From contig NZ_QJPK01000007.1 of NCBI RefSeq assembly GCF_003259195.1, positions 62,001 through 126,000 of the forward strand: a stretch of DNA of 64,000 nt, read 5' to 3'. Shown in pieces: positions 18,567-27,877 of this stretch. Under the pieces are notes generated by a model that saw nothing but the letters and a program-made list of their open reading frames with translations, had not been told where the DNA came from and made no database searches. Origin of the DNA: Paracoccus sediminilitoris (GTDB lineage: Bacteria; Pseudomonadota; Alphaproteobacteria; Rhodobacterales; Rhodobacteraceae). The translations under genes were made by a program, and so were the position numbers. The first letter of the stretch is position 1, and every line of letters starts with the position of its first letter.

Positions 18567-20039
18567 ATGACCCAACCTGTTGAGATCAACTTCACCGACA
18601 ATGCCCCCGACAAGATCGCCGAGCATCAGGGCCGCGTCGCCCTGGTGCTGACGGCGACCGACCGGCTGCCCGGCAAGCTGCCGCGCCCCGCGCGCGAGGC
18701 CGCGTCCCGTGCGCTGGCCTCGAAGGCAGGGCAGGCGCTGAAGCCCGGACAGGTGATGGAACTGGCCTTTCCCGCCGGCATGGAGGCCGAGAGCCTGCTG
18801 CTGGTCATGCTGCCCCATGACGCCACCCAATCCGAGGCGCGTCGCGCCGGTGCGGCCATCGGCGCCAAGCTGGGCCGGGGTCACATGCTGGTGATGGCCG
18901 GGGCGCACAAGCTGTCCAATGACGTGGCGCTGGGGCTGGCACTGCGCAGCTATGACTTCGGGGCCTATCACACCGACCGCGACGATGCCGATGACGCCGC
19001 GCGCCCCCATGTCACCTTCCTGGTCAAGAAGCCCGAGGAACTGGCCCGCGTCGCCGCCGATGCCGCAGCCCTCGCCGAGGGCGTCTTTTTCACCCGCGAC
19101 CTGGTGAACGAACCCGCCAACGTCCTGACCACCACCGATTTCGCCGACCGCCTGCACGCGATGGAAGAGATCGGCCTCGAGGTCGAGGTCCTGGAGGAGG
19201 ACGAGCTGGAGGCCTTGGGCATGCGCGCCCTGTTGGCTGTCGGTCAGGGCAGCGAATCGCCCTCGAAGGTCGTGGTCATGCGCTGGAACGGCGGCGGGGA
19301 TGAGGCACCCTTGGCGCTGGTCGGCAAGGGCGTCGTCTTCGACACCGGCGGCATTTCCATCAAGCCCGCCGCCGGCATGGAGGACATGACCATGGACATG
19401 GGCGGCGCGGGCGTCGTGGCGGGCGTCATGCGCACGCTGGCGCTGCGTCGGGCCAAGGCCAATGTCGTGGGGCTGGTCGGCCTGGTCGAGAACATGCCCG
19501 ACGGCAAGGCGCAGCGCCCCGGCGACATCGTGAAATCCATGAAAGGCGACACGATCGAGGTGATCAACACCGACGCCGAGGGTCGCCTGGTTCTGGCCGA
19601 CGTGCTTTGGTATGCGCAGGAACGCTTCGAGCCCAAGGCCATCGTCGATCTGGCCACCCTGACGGGCGCCGTCATCATCGCCCTGGGCCATGACAACGCG
19701 GGCGTCTTCTGCAACGACGACACCTTCGCCGACCAGATCCTGACCGCCGCCAAATCCGAGGGCGAGGGCGCATGGCGTCTGCCCCTGGGCAAGCCCTATG
19801 ACGATCTGATCAAGTCGCGTCTGGCCGACATGAAGAACACCGGCGGTCGCGCGGCGGGCTCGATCACGGCGGCGCAGTTCCTGCAACGCTTCATCAAGCC
19901 GGGCCAGCCCTGGGCGCATCTGGATATCGCGGGCGTGGCGCTGCCGCCCTCGGCCACCGATCTGGCGCCGAAGGGCGCGACGGGTTGGGGCGTGATGACG
20001 CTGGACCGCCTGGTCCGCGACCAGTTCGAATCCAAGTGA
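18567..20039 (+). CDS. pepA: Leucyl aminopeptidase (M17)
   Basis: 490 residues. Cytosolic hexameric two-metal aminopeptidase. The M17 signature NTDAEGRL is at 334-341; GKGVVFDTGGISIKPA and the metal ligands around it are intact. In E. coli PepA also binds DNA; nothing here shows that. GAGGA stands about ten bases before the ATG. It diverges from lptF and is followed by holC 60 bases on, the same neighbours as in E. coli. Confidence 0.98.
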   Translation: MTQPVEINFTDNAPDKIAEHQGRVALVLTATDRLPGKLPRPAREAASRALASKAGQALKPGQVMELAFPAGMEAESLLLVMLPHDATQSEARRAGAAIGAKLGRGHMLVMAGAHKLSNDVALGLALRSYDFGAYHTDRDDADDAARPHVTFLVKKPEELARVAADAAALAEGVFFTRDLVNEPANVLTTTDFADRLHAMEEIGLEVEVLEEDELEALGMRALLAVGQGSESPSKVVVMRWNGGGDEAPLALVGKGVVFDTGGISIKPAAGMEDMTMDMGGAGVVAGVMRTLALRRAKANVVGLVGLVENMPDGKAQRPGDIVKSMKGDTIEVINTDAEGRLVLADVLWYAQERFEPKAIVDLATLTGAVIIALGHDNAGVFCNDDTFADQILTAAKSEGEGAWRLPLGKPYDDLIKSRLADMKNTGGRAAGSITAAQFLQRFIKPGQPWAHLDIAGVALPPSATDLAPKGATGWGVMTLDRLVRDQFESK

Positions 20040-20099
20040 TCCTGAACGACATCATGACCGCGTCCGGCATCCTCCGGTCGCGGCGGGCTGCGTGATCCG

Positions 20100-20549
20100 A
20101 TGGGGAACGCGCTTTTTTACCATCTGACACGCTCGCCTGCCGAACAGCTGGTGCCTGTCCTGATGGGCAAGGCACTGGCTGCCGGCTGGCGTTGCGAATT
20201 GCGGGCCGCAGAGGCGCAGCGGCTGGAACGGTTGGACCTGTATCTGTGGCAGGCCGAAGGCTTTCTGCCGCATGGCATGGCTGGCGGTCCGCATGACGCC
20301 CGCCAACCGGTGCTGCTGACGGTGGCGGGGCAACAGGCGGCCAATGATCCGGCCTGCCTGATGGCGCTGGACGGCGTGGCAGTGACGCCCGACGAAATGG
20401 CCCGGCTTGACCGCGCCTGCATCATCTTCGATGGGGGCGACGACACGGCCACAGCGCAGGCCCGCGACCAGTGGCGCGAACTGACCGGCGCCGGCATCGA
20501 GGCGCAGTACTGGTCCGAGGAGTCGGGCCGTTGGGAACGCAAGCGTTAG
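20100..20549 (+). CDS. holC: DNA polymerase III chi subunit
   Basis: 149 residues. Chi joins psi to the clamp loader and binds SSB. The opening ALFYHLTRSPAEQ, the WR(C)EL and LDLYLWQ phrases and the C-terminal WREL-x-W pattern match alphaproteobacterial HolC. No clear ribosome site precedes the ATG, so coupling to pepA is possible. Its stop overlaps that of the convergent urtE by three bases, leaving no room for a terminator of its own. Confidence 0.9.
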   Translation: MGNALFYHLTRSPAEQLVPVLMGKALAAGWRCELRAAEAQRLERLDLYLWQAEGFLPHGMAGGPHDARQPVLLTVAGQQAANDPACLMALDGVAVTPDEMARLDRACIIFDGGDDTATAQARDQWRELTGAGIEAQYWSEESGRWERKR

Positions 20550-21259
20550 GCCGCGGCGTGGCCTGCCAGCCGTGCATGCAGATCCTCGCGCCGCAGATCC
20601 GCCTTGGGGCCTTGCATCACGGCGCGGCCCCGTTCCATCACCAGAAAATCGTCGCCCAGATCCCAGGCGAAGTCGAAGAACTGTTCGACCAGCACGATGG
20701 CCATGTCGCCCCGGTCGCGCAGGGCGGCGATGACGCGGCCGATCTGGGCGATGATGTTGGGCTGGATGCCCTCGGTCGGTTCGTCCAGCAGCAGGACGCG
20801 CGGCTTGGTGATCAGGGCGCGGGCGATGGCCAGCTGTTGCTGCTGGCCCCCCGACAGGTCGCCGCCGCGTCGATGGGCCATTTCGGCCAGAACGGGGAAA
20901 CTGTCGAAGATCTCATCAGGAATGCGGCGTTCGGTGCGGGGTAGGCAGGCAAAGCCGGTCTCCATGTTCTCGCGCACGCTCAGCATCGGAAAGATGGCGC
21001 GGCCCTGCGGGACGTATCCCACGCCAAGCCGCGCCATCTGCTGGGCGGTGACGCGGCCCAGGGGCTTGCCTTCCATCGTGATCTCGCCCCCGGAACGCGG
21101 GTGCCGTCCGGCCAGCAGGTTCATCAGCGACGTCTTACCCACGCCGTTATTCCCCATGACGCAGGTGACAGCGCCGGGACGGGCCGCGATGTCGATCCCG
21201 TGCAGGATCTGGCTGCCGCCGTAATGCAGGGTCAGGTTGGTCGCGTTCAGCATCTTCAT
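20546..21259 (-). CDS. urtE: Urea ABC transporter ATP-binding protein UrtE
   Basis: 237 residues (or 235 from the second ATG at 21253). Walker A GNNGVGKTS, signature LSGGQQQQ, Walker B LLLDEPTEG. Resembles LivF, as UrtE proteins do. With UrtD it powers import of urea through UrtB/UrtC. Its start overlaps the urtD stop (ATGA). Last gene of urtABCDE; the stop overlaps that of convergent holC. Confidence 0.96.
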   Translation of the reverse strand: MKMLNATNLTLHYGGSQILHGIDIAARPGAVTCVMGNNGVGKTSLMNLLAGRHPRSGGEITMEGKPLGRVTAQQMARLGVGYVPQGRAIFPMLSVRENMETGFACLPRTERRIPDEIFDSFPVLAEMAHRRGGDLSGGQQQQLAIARALITKPRVLLLDEPTEGIQPNIIAQIGRVIAALRDRGDMAIVLVEQFFDFAWDLGDDFLVMERGRAVMQGPKADLRREDLHARLAGHAAA

Positions 21260-21996
21260 CGCCCCAGATAGACTTCGATCACGTCGGGATTGCGGGTGAC
21301 ATGGTCCAGCGATCCTTCGGCCAGGACAGATCCCTGATGCAGAACCGTGACCTTGCAGTTCAGGCGGCGCACGAAATCCATGTCATGTTCGACGACCACC
21401 ACCGCCCGCGTCTGCGCCAGCCGCACCAGCAGCGCGGTGGTCAACTCGCGTTCGGCCAGCGTCATGCCCGCGGCCGGTTCATCGACCAGCAGCAGGCGGG
21501 GTTCCTGCGCCAGCAGCATGCCGATCTCCAACCATTGCTTCTGGCCATGGCTCAGCTGGCCGGCTTGGCGGTGTATGTGGTCCGACAGGCCGACCTCGGC
21601 GGCCAGTTCGGTAACGCGGGCGCCGGTGGCGGAGGCGGGGCGCCAGGTCAGCACGGCAAAGGGATTGCGATTGGCCTTCAGCGCCATGATCAGGTTGTCC
21701 TCGACCGTCTGATCCTCGAAGACGGTGGGGCGCTGGAACTTGCGGCCGATGCCCGCGCGGGCGATCTGCGATTCGGTCAGCTTCAGCAGCGATTTCGAGG
21801 TTTCGCCCCACAGGACCTGTCCCTTGTCGGGGCGGGTCTTGCCGGTGACAATGTCCATGAAGGTCGTCTTGCCCGCACCGTTCGGGCCGATCACCGCGCG
21901 CAATTCGCGTTCGTCGATGTTGAAGGACAGATTGTTGATGGCGCGGAACCCGTCGAAGCTGACGGAGACTCCGCTGACTTCCAGAAGCGCGCTCAT
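21256..21996 (-). CDS. urtD: Urea ABC transporter ATP-binding protein UrtD
   Basis: 246 residues. LivG-like ATPase: Walker A GPNGAGKTT, the UrtD-type signature LSHGQKQWL (His in place of the second Gly of LSGGQ), and Walker B LLLVDEPAAGM. The ATG at 21996 overlaps the urtC stop by four bases and its own stop overlaps urtE likewise, so urtC-D-E are translationally coupled and should be made in balanced amounts. Confidence 0.96.
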   Translation of the reverse strand: MSALLEVSGVSVSFDGFRAINNLSFNIDERELRAVIGPNGAGKTTFMDIVTGKTRPDKGQVLWGETSKSLLKLTESQIARAGIGRKFQRPTVFEDQTVEDNLIMALKANRNPFAVLTWRPASATGARVTELAAEVGLSDHIHRQAGQLSHGQKQWLEIGMLLAQEPRLLLVDEPAAGMTLAERELTTALLVRLAQTRAVVVVEHDMDFVRRLNCKVTVLHQGSVLAEGSLDHVTRNPDVIEVYLGR

Positions 21997-23168
21997 GCCT
22001 TGTCCTTTCGTGCGGGGATCAGGTCGAAGATGCCGGCGATGCCCTTGGGGGCGAAGAGGGTAACCAGCACGAAGGACAGGCCAAGCGCCACCTGCCACCA
22101 ATCCACCCATTTGACGACATAGCCGGGCAGGGTGATGTCGGGTGCCCGCCCGCCGGTGAACCAGCTGGACAGAAGCGACACGACCACCGCCCCGATGATC
22201 GCGCCATAAAGCCGACCGCGCCCGCCGATGGCGACCCAGACTGCCAGATAGATAGACGCGATGGGCATCAGCTCGGCCGGGTTGATGATGCCGGCCTGAG
22301 GGTAATAGAGCGCCCCCGCAATGGCGGTGATCATGGCGGCAAGGGTGAAGACGACCAGCTTGAAGCCCTCGACCGGGTAGCCCAGGAAACGCACGCGGGT
22401 TTCGTCGTCGCGGATGGCGCGGATCACGCTGCCGAACTTGCCGCTGACGATCCAGGCGGCCAGCACATAGCACAGCCCCAGGGCCACGGCCGACGCCCAG
22501 AGGAACCAGACCGAGATCCGCGCCTGTCCGACCGCGTCCAGCCCCGGCAGGTTCTGCAACCCCGACAGCCCGTTGTTGCCGCGAAAGCCACTGTCGTTCT
22601 GGAACAGCCACAGCGCCAGGGCCAGCGTCATCGCCTGCGTCAGGATCGACAGATAGACGCCGTTGACGCGGCTGCGAAAGGCCAGCCAGCCAAAGACCAG
22701 CGCCAGCAGCCCCGGCACGGCCACGACCAGCATTAGCTGCAAGGGCAGGGAATGCGCAAAACTCCATGTGACGGGCAGTTCGGCCGATCCGACGACGCCG
22801 AAGATCTGGTTGGCGGTGGCCTGCTGCAGCTCCAGCGGGGTGGGCGGGATGGGGTTCTGTGCCAAGGATGCGGCGACGATATCTTCGGTCCGGGCATACA
22901 TCAGCCATTGGCCGATCATATAGCCGCCAAGGGCGAAGAACGCCATCTGGCCCAGGGACAGGATGCCCAGATAGCCCCAGACCAGGTCCATGGCGACGGC
23001 GGCCAGCGCCAGGCACAGGGTCTTGCCCAGCACTTTGACCATCGATGTCGGGATGACGCCGTTGCCATAGGCGTGGCTGAGGAAGGTGACGGCCAGCGTG
23101 AAGGCCGTCAGCACGGCCAGCACCGGCAGGACCGAGCGGTTGCGCAGGATGAAGGGGGTTCGCGTCAT
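21993..23168 (-). CDS. urtC: Urea ABC transporter permease UrtC
   Basis: 391 residues, LivM-like, with about ten hydrophobic segments. A long extracytoplasmic insert (residues ~95-130, rich in Q, A and P) sits after the third segment, as in other UrtC proteins. The EAA-like loop IRAIRDDETRVRFLGYPVE, where the ATPase docks, is typical. It starts three bases after the urtB stop. Confidence 0.96.
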   Translation of the reverse strand: MTRTPFILRNRSVLPVLAVLTAFTLAVTFLSHAYGNGVIPTSMVKVLGKTLCLALAAVAMDLVWGYLGILSLGQMAFFALGGYMIGQWLMYARTEDIVAASLAQNPIPPTPLELQQATANQIFGVVGSAELPVTWSFAHSLPLQLMLVVAVPGLLALVFGWLAFRSRVNGVYLSILTQAMTLALALWLFQNDSGFRGNNGLSGLQNLPGLDAVGQARISVWFLWASAVALGLCYVLAAWIVSGKFGSVIRAIRDDETRVRFLGYPVEGFKLVVFTLAAMITAIAGALYYPQAGIINPAELMPIASIYLAVWVAIGGRGRLYGAIIGAVVVSLLSSWFTGGRAPDITLPGYVVKWVDWWQVALGLSFVLVTLFAPKGIAGIFDLIPARKDKA

Positions 23169-23171
23169 GGA

Positions 23172-25085
23172 TCAGACCTCTGCCGCGCGGCCCTTTTGCG
23201 GGATGATCCCACGGGGCCGGAACTGGATGAAGATGATGATGAAGAGGATCATGAAGGTCTGAGCCGCCAGCGTATTGCCGGGGTTCAGCGATTCGATGAC
23301 CTTGGACAGCCCGCCGATCAGCGCCGCACCTGCCAATGTGCCCCAGATGTTGCCGACACCGCCCACGACCACGGTCATGAAGCTTTGCACGATATAGCCT
23401 TGGCCCAGTTCGGAGGTGACCTGCGCGAAAAGGCCGATGGCGACGCCCGCGATGCCTGCGATGCCGGACCCAAGGCCGAAGGTCATCATCGCGATGCGGT
23501 CGGGGTTGATGCCCATGGATGCCGCCATGCCGGGGTTCTGGGTGACGGCGCGGACCTCCAGCCCCAGCCTCGTGCGCTTCATGATGAACAGGAACAGCCC
23601 CAGGAACAGCAGCGCCAGCACGAAGATCGCCACGCGGATCGAGCTGATCGAGATGACGTCGTTGATGGTGATCGACCCCTCCAGCCACGCAGGCGCGGTC
23701 AGCGGACGGGCCTGCGTCCCGAAGATATTCTTGGCCAGCTGCTGCAGCGCGATGGAGACACCGAAGGTCGCCAGCAGGGTCTCCAACGGGCGATGGGCCA
23801 GATGGCGGATGACGAGGCGATAGAGGATCACCCCTGCCAGCGCGGTCACCGCAAAGGCCAGCGGCAGCGCCACCACCAGCGACAGTGTGCGGTCCGCGAT
23901 CAGCGTCTGGACGGTATAGGCGGTATAGGCGCCCATCATGATGAATTCGCCATGCGCCATGTTGATGACGCGCATGACGCCGAAGGTGACGGCCAGCCCG
24001 ATCGCCGCCAGGAAATAGATGGATGCCAGCGACAGCGCGTCCAGCCCCAGATCGACGCCTTTCATCGCGCCCAGGCGGACCTCGGCACTGGTCTGGGCGG
24101 CGCGGGCGGCATCGGTGACGGCGCTGTCGGGTTCGGCGTAGAGCTGAAAGAAACGGTGCGCCTCCAGTGCCTCGCGGGCCTCGGATTCGGTGGCGGCGGG
24201 GGGGACGGCGCCCGAGGCCTCCAGCGCGTCATAGGCGGCGTCGCGGATGTCGGGATCGCCCAGATTGGCGACAGGGGTGCCTGCGACGCGGCCATCGACG
24301 ATGTTGGCGGCAAGGGCAGCGCGCTGTTCGTCCGAGGTCATGAAGGGTTGCAGCGCACCCTTGTCGACCAGCGCCGCCAGGGCATCGGCGCGGGGCAGGT
24401 CGTCACCGACGGTCATTTCGCGCGCGACATTGCCCTGCGGCACATCGATATCGGCCACCAGCCGCGTTGCCAGCAGCGGGTTCAGCACGGCCCTGAAATC
24501 CAGCGCGACATCGCCTGCCATCGCCTCGATCGCGGCGATGCGGGCGGCGGGGTCGGTGCCGTGCTGGATCGTCATCAGCTTTTCCAATCGCGCCTTGCGG
24601 GCGGCCAGCACCGGGTCGGGATCGTCCAGCGCGGCGCGCAGGGGGGCCAGCTGATCGGCATTGCCGGACCGTGCCAGCGTGTCCAGCGCCATGGCGCGGC
24701 GGGCGGGGTCGGGGTCTTTCAGCTGGCTTGCGACCAGCGCGCTTTCGATGACACCGCGCACGCCTGAATTGGGGCGCAGGGGGCGGGCGTCGGGCGCCGG
24801 GGCGGCCTCGCCCGTCAGCGCGTCGGTCGCCGTGTCGCCGTCCAGGATCAGCAGGTCGCCCCCTTCGGTCAGGACCAGGTTCCTGTCCGCCCATGCCTGC
24901 AGCAGCGCCAGCCCCTGCGGCCCCGTGGCCGCGATCTGGTCGACCAGCGGTCCCACCGTCCGTCGAGAGGGCTTTTCGATCTGGTCGATGCTGTCGGCCA
25001 CCACCGCATCCAGCGATTGCGCGACGGCGGCAAGGGGCATCAGCAGCGCCGTCAGCAGGACGGCGATCAGGCGGAACCGGGGCAC
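23172..25085 (-). CDS. urtB: Urea ABC transporter permease UrtB with extra N-terminal periplasmic domain
   Basis: 637 residues from a GTG at 25085, which has GGAAGGA before it. Residues 1-22 are a signal peptide (ends AVAQ); residues ~23-320 are a soluble, Ala- and Asp-rich helical region with HEAT-like repeats (RRAMALDTLARSG, LAPLRAALDDPDP); residues ~340-637 are the LivH-like permease with about eight membrane segments, starting IYFLAAIGLAVTFGVMRVINMAHGE. Proteobacterial UrtB proteins often carry such a front part; its role is unknown to me. It may touch UrtA or act as a gating domain. 57 bases with a hairpin separate it from urtA. Confidence 0.93.
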   Translation of the reverse strand: MPRFRLIAVLLTALLMPLAAVAQSLDAVVADSIDQIEKPSRRTVGPLVDQIAATGPQGLALLQAWADRNLVLTEGGDLLILDGDTATDALTGEAAPAPDARPLRPNSGVRGVIESALVASQLKDPDPARRAMALDTLARSGNADQLAPLRAALDDPDPVLAARKARLEKLMTIQHGTDPAARIAAIEAMAGDVALDFRAVLNPLLATRLVADIDVPQGNVAREMTVGDDLPRADALAALVDKGALQPFMTSDEQRAALAANIVDGRVAGTPVANLGDPDIRDAAYDALEASGAVPPAATESEAREALEAHRFFQLYAEPDSAVTDAARAAQTSAEVRLGAMKGVDLGLDALSLASIYFLAAIGLAVTFGVMRVINMAHGEFIMMGAYTAYTVQTLIADRTLSLVVALPLAFAVTALAGVILYRLVIRHLAHRPLETLLATFGVSIALQQLAKNIFGTQARPLTAPAWLEGSITINDVISISSIRVAIFVLALLFLGLFLFIMKRTRLGLEVRAVTQNPGMAASMGINPDRIAMMTFGLGSGIAGIAGVAIGLFAQVTSELGQGYIVQSFMTVVVGGVGNIWGTLAGAALIGGLSKVIESLNPGNTLAAQTFMILFIIIFIQFRPRGIIPQKGRAAEV

Positions 25086-25111
25086 TGGGGGGTATCCTTC
25101 CGAAACGGGGG

Positions 25112-25136
25112 ATCGGGCGGTGCAGAACCGCCCGAT
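25112..25136 (-). promoter_or_regulatory. Hairpin between urtA and urtB
   Basis: ATCGGGCGG (25112-25120) and CCGCCCGAT (25128-25136) form a perfect 9-bp stem with a 7-base loop and no T run. Such intercistronic hairpins behind a binding-protein gene often protect its message, giving more UrtA than permease. Confidence 0.65.
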
Positions 25137-25142
25137 GTCAGG

Positions 25143-26426
25143 TCAATAGTTCGACTGCTGCTGCACGCAGGCACCGGTATCGGTGTTGAACATGCCGCAA
25201 TCCTTTTCCGCCCAATCGGCGTCCAGCACGGCGGATTCGGGCAGGAAGTCGGTCCAGGCATCGCCCGGCACGGGCTCGGTCTGGCTGACGATGTCGAACT
25301 GTCCGTCCTCGCGGATCTCTCCGATCAGGACGGGCTTGGTCAGGTGGTGGTTGGGCAGGACCTGCGCGGTGCCGCCGGTCAGGTTCGGGACCTCGACCCC
25401 GACGATGGCGTCAAGGACCGGGTCCACGTCGGTGGTGCCCGCGGCCTCGACCGCGGCGACCCAGGCGTTGAAGCCGATCATCGTGGCCTCCATCGGGTCG
25501 TTGGTCACGCGGTTGTCGTCGCCGGTGAATTCATGCCAGGCGGCGATGAATTCATCGTTCTGTTCGCTCTCGGCCGTCTGGAAATAGTTCCAGGCTGCCA
25601 TGTGGCCGACAAGGTTGGTGGTATCCAGACCCGACAGCTCCTCCTCGCCCACGGAAAAGGCCATGACGGGGATGTCGTCGGCAGAAACGCCCGCCGCCGC
25701 CAGTTCCTTGTAGAAGCCCACGTTGGCATCGCCGTTGATGGTCGAGACGACGCCGACCTTCTTGCCGTCTGCGCCAAGCGCCACGACATCGGCCACGATC
25801 TTGGACCAGTCGGAATGCCCGAAGGGGGTATAGTTGACGAAGATGTCCTCCTCGGCGGTGCCGTTATCCTTCAGATAGGCATCGAGGATGTTGTTCGTGG
25901 TGCGCGGATAGACATAGTCGGTGCCCAACAGCGCCCATTTTTCGACGCCCAGTTCGTCGCGCATGTAATCGACAGCGGGGATCGCCTGCTGGTTCGGGGC
26001 GGCGCCGGTATAGATGACGTTCTTGGAGGATTCCTCGCCCTCGTACTGGACGGGATAGAACAGAAGACCGTTCAGCTCCTCGATCACCGGCAGGACGGAT
26101 TTGCGGCTGACGCTGGTCCAGCAGCCAAAGATCGCATCCACGTCGCTGACCGTCAGCAGCTCGCGCGCCTTTTCCGCAAACAGCGGCCAGTCCGAGGCCG
26201 GATCGACGACCACCGCCTCCAGCGGGCGGCCAAGGACGCCGCCCTTGGCGTTCTGCTGTTCGACCAGCATCAGGACGGTGTCCTTCAGCGTGGTTTCGGA
26301 AATCGCCATCGTGCCCGACAACGAATGCAATACGCCGATCTTGATCGGCTCGCCCTCTTGGGCCCATGCGCCGCCCGCTGCCGTCAAGGCGCTGGTCAGC
26401 AAAAACATTCTGGTAAATCCGGTCAT
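25143..26426 (-). CDS. urtA: Urea ABC transporter substrate-binding protein UrtA
   Basis: 427 residues. Signal peptide 1-22 (ends AWAQ), then a type I periplasmic binding protein (PF13433 type): IKIGVLHSLSGTMAISE, FGCWTSVSRKSVLPV, NGLLFYPVQYEGEESS and TDYVYPRTTN are UrtA hallmarks. It catches urea, or short amides in some species, for UrtBCDE. The ATG at 26426 has AAGGG before it; longer starts would lose the signal peptide. First gene of the urt operon, reading in the same direction as the urease genes upstream. Regulation by nitrogen status is expected from the family but no NtrC site is clear. Confidence 0.97.
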   Translation of the reverse strand: MTGFTRMFLLTSALTAAGGAWAQEGEPIKIGVLHSLSGTMAISETTLKDTVLMLVEQQNAKGGVLGRPLEAVVVDPASDWPLFAEKARELLTVSDVDAIFGCWTSVSRKSVLPVIEELNGLLFYPVQYEGEESSKNVIYTGAAPNQQAIPAVDYMRDELGVEKWALLGTDYVYPRTTNNILDAYLKDNGTAEEDIFVNYTPFGHSDWSKIVADVVALGADGKKVGVVSTINGDANVGFYKELAAAGVSADDIPVMAFSVGEEELSGLDTTNLVGHMAAWNYFQTAESEQNDEFIAAWHEFTGDDNRVTNDPMEATMIGFNAWVAAVEAAGTTDVDPVLDAIVGVEVPNLTGGTAQVLPNHHLTKPVLIGEIREDGQFDIVSQTEPVPGDAWTDFLPESAVLDADWAEKDCGMFNTDTGACVQQQSNY

Positions 26427-26577
26427 TCTTACCCTTTCCCGCCGGCTCTGCGTCCGGTCTCCCTGTCGAACTGTTGAGGGGCTTTGCCCTCGCGGTTTCA
26501 AAAGGACGCGAAAACCGTGCAGTTGGACAGGAAAGGGGCAGTGTTCGTGGGGCAGATGCGCCATCTGGCGCGTGGGT

Positions 26578-26605
26578 GGGCAGGCTGCGGGGCGGCTGCC
26601 TGCCC
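26578..26605 (-). terminator. Hairpin downstream of ureG
   Basis: GGGCAGGC (26578-26585) pairs with GCCTGCCC (26598-26605), ten bases after the ureG stop on the minus strand. A second small stem, GCGCC-ATCT-GGCGC, follows at 26558-26571. No T run, so weak or factor-dependent; it marks the ure/urt border. Confidence 0.5.
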
Positions 26606-26615
26606 TGCGGGCAGT

Positions 26616-27239
26616 TCAGGTGGCGCGGGGCGTCAATCCGCCCTGGTCCACCAGGAAATCGACGATCTGCTGAACGCCGCCGCCATGACGCAGCTGGGCC
26701 ATGACCACGGGCCGCGTGCCCCGTGCCGCCCGCGCATCGCTTTCCAGCAAGGTGGCATCGACGCCGACATGGGGGGCAAGGTCGGTCTTGTTCACGACCA
26801 GCAGGTCCGATCGCGCCAGACCGGGGCCGCGCTTGCGCGGAATGTCCTGACCGGCGGCGGTATCGATGACATAGATGGTCAGATCGGCCAGTTCCGGGCT
26901 GAAGGTCGCGGCCAGGTTGTCGCCACCCGATTCGATCAGCACCAGGTCCAGATCCGGGAAGGCCGCGTTCAGGTCGGCGATGGCGGCCAGGTTGATGCTG
27001 GCATCCTCGCGGATGGCGGTGTGGGGACAGCCGCCGGTTTCGACGCCGCGGATGCGTTCCACGGGCAGGACCTGGGCGCGCATCAGCGCCTCGGCATCCT
27101 CACGCGTATAGATGTCGTTGGTGATCACCGCCATCGACAGGCGGGGGGCCAGCGCGCGGGCCAGCTGTTCGGTCAGGGTCGTCTTGCCCGCACCGACGGG
27201 GCCGCCGATGCCGACGCGAAGGGGTCCGTTCAGGCTCAT
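26616..27239 (-). CDS. ureG: Urease accessory GTPase UreG
   Basis: 207 residues. SIMIBI-class GTPase that delivers nickel to apo-urease. P-loop GPVGAGKT at 13-20, the nickel-binding C71-P72-H73, ESGGDNL and the base-recognition NKTD are all seen. The ATG at 27239 overlaps the ureF stop by four bases. Last gene of the urease cluster; 189 bases separate it from urtA. Confidence 0.98.
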   Translation of the reverse strand: MSLNGPLRVGIGGPVGAGKTTLTEQLARALAPRLSMAVITNDIYTREDAEALMRAQVLPVERIRGVETGGCPHTAIREDASINLAAIADLNAAFPDLDLVLIESGGDNLAATFSPELADLTIYVIDTAAGQDIPRKRGPGLARSDLLVVNKTDLAPHVGVDATLLESDARAARGTRPVVMAQLRHGGGVQQIVDFLVDQGGLTPRAT

Positions 27240-27877
27240 GATCGAAAGATCCTTGTGGTCATGGTTTCGTGGCGCATCTGGGCGATATCCGCGCCCCAAG
27301 TAGCGCTGGCCAGATCGCCCTGGGTGGCGCCGACTGCCCGATGGGCGCAGGCCAGGATGACGGGGTGCAGGGCGGCCAGCATTGCCTGACCCTGCACCGG
27401 CCCAAGCGGCATGAAGCGCACGGCGGCGCTGATTTGCGCCTGAGCCTGTGCCAGCAGAAAGGCGGCGATGATCTCGGGCGCGGGCAGGGGCATGGCGGCG
27501 CAGGCGCGGCCGAAGGCGACGGGCAGGGCGGCGGGCGTCTGGTCGCGGCCCGTCAGCGCGGTTACATTGGCGGCAAAGGCGGTGCCCTGTTCGATCGTTT
27601 CCGACAGGCGTTCCGATGTCAGGCAGGCCGCGCGGGCCAGGTCGTCCAACGCGTCATGGTCGGCATCCGGGGCCAGCGCCAGCGCCACCAGCACCGCATC
27701 GGTCCAGCCCGCGCCATGGTCCAGCCAGTCGCCCAACCATCGCGGCAGGGTGGTACGCGTTACCGTCCCCTGATCCATCGCCTGCTCCAGCCCCTGCGAC
27801 CAGGCAAAGCCGCCCACCGGAAAGGCGGGCGACAGCCATTGCGCCAGCTGCAGGCGGGCTGTTTCAGGCGTGGTCAT
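27236..27877 (-). CDS. ureF: Urease accessory protein UreF
   Basis: 213 residues from the ATG at 27877. UreF bridges UreD and UreG in the activation complex. The sequence [21 protein letters not shown] is the family signature. The start lies inside the 3' end of ureE, with 14 bases shared; further in-frame ATGs upstream (27892 and earlier) fall within the His-codon tract of ureE and carry Thr/Met-rich nonsense, so the shorter start is preferred, although no clear ribosome site is visible. Stop overlaps ureG. Confidence 0.94.
   Translation of the reverse strand: MTTPETARLQLAQWLSPAFPVGGFAWSQGLEQAMDQGTVTRTTLPRWLGDWLDHGAGWTDAVLVALALAPDADHDALDDLARAACLTSERLSETIEQGTAFAANVTALTGRDQTPAALPVAFGRACAAMPLPAPEIIAAFLLAQAQAQISAAVRFMPLGPVQGQAMLAALHPVILACAHRAVGATQGDLASATWGADIAQMRHETMTTRIFRS

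Noticed and set aside
26427..26560. Sigma-54 promoter before urtA
   Set aside because: A stretch resembling CTGCACGGTTTTCGC lacks the GG of the -24 element; too weak to report.
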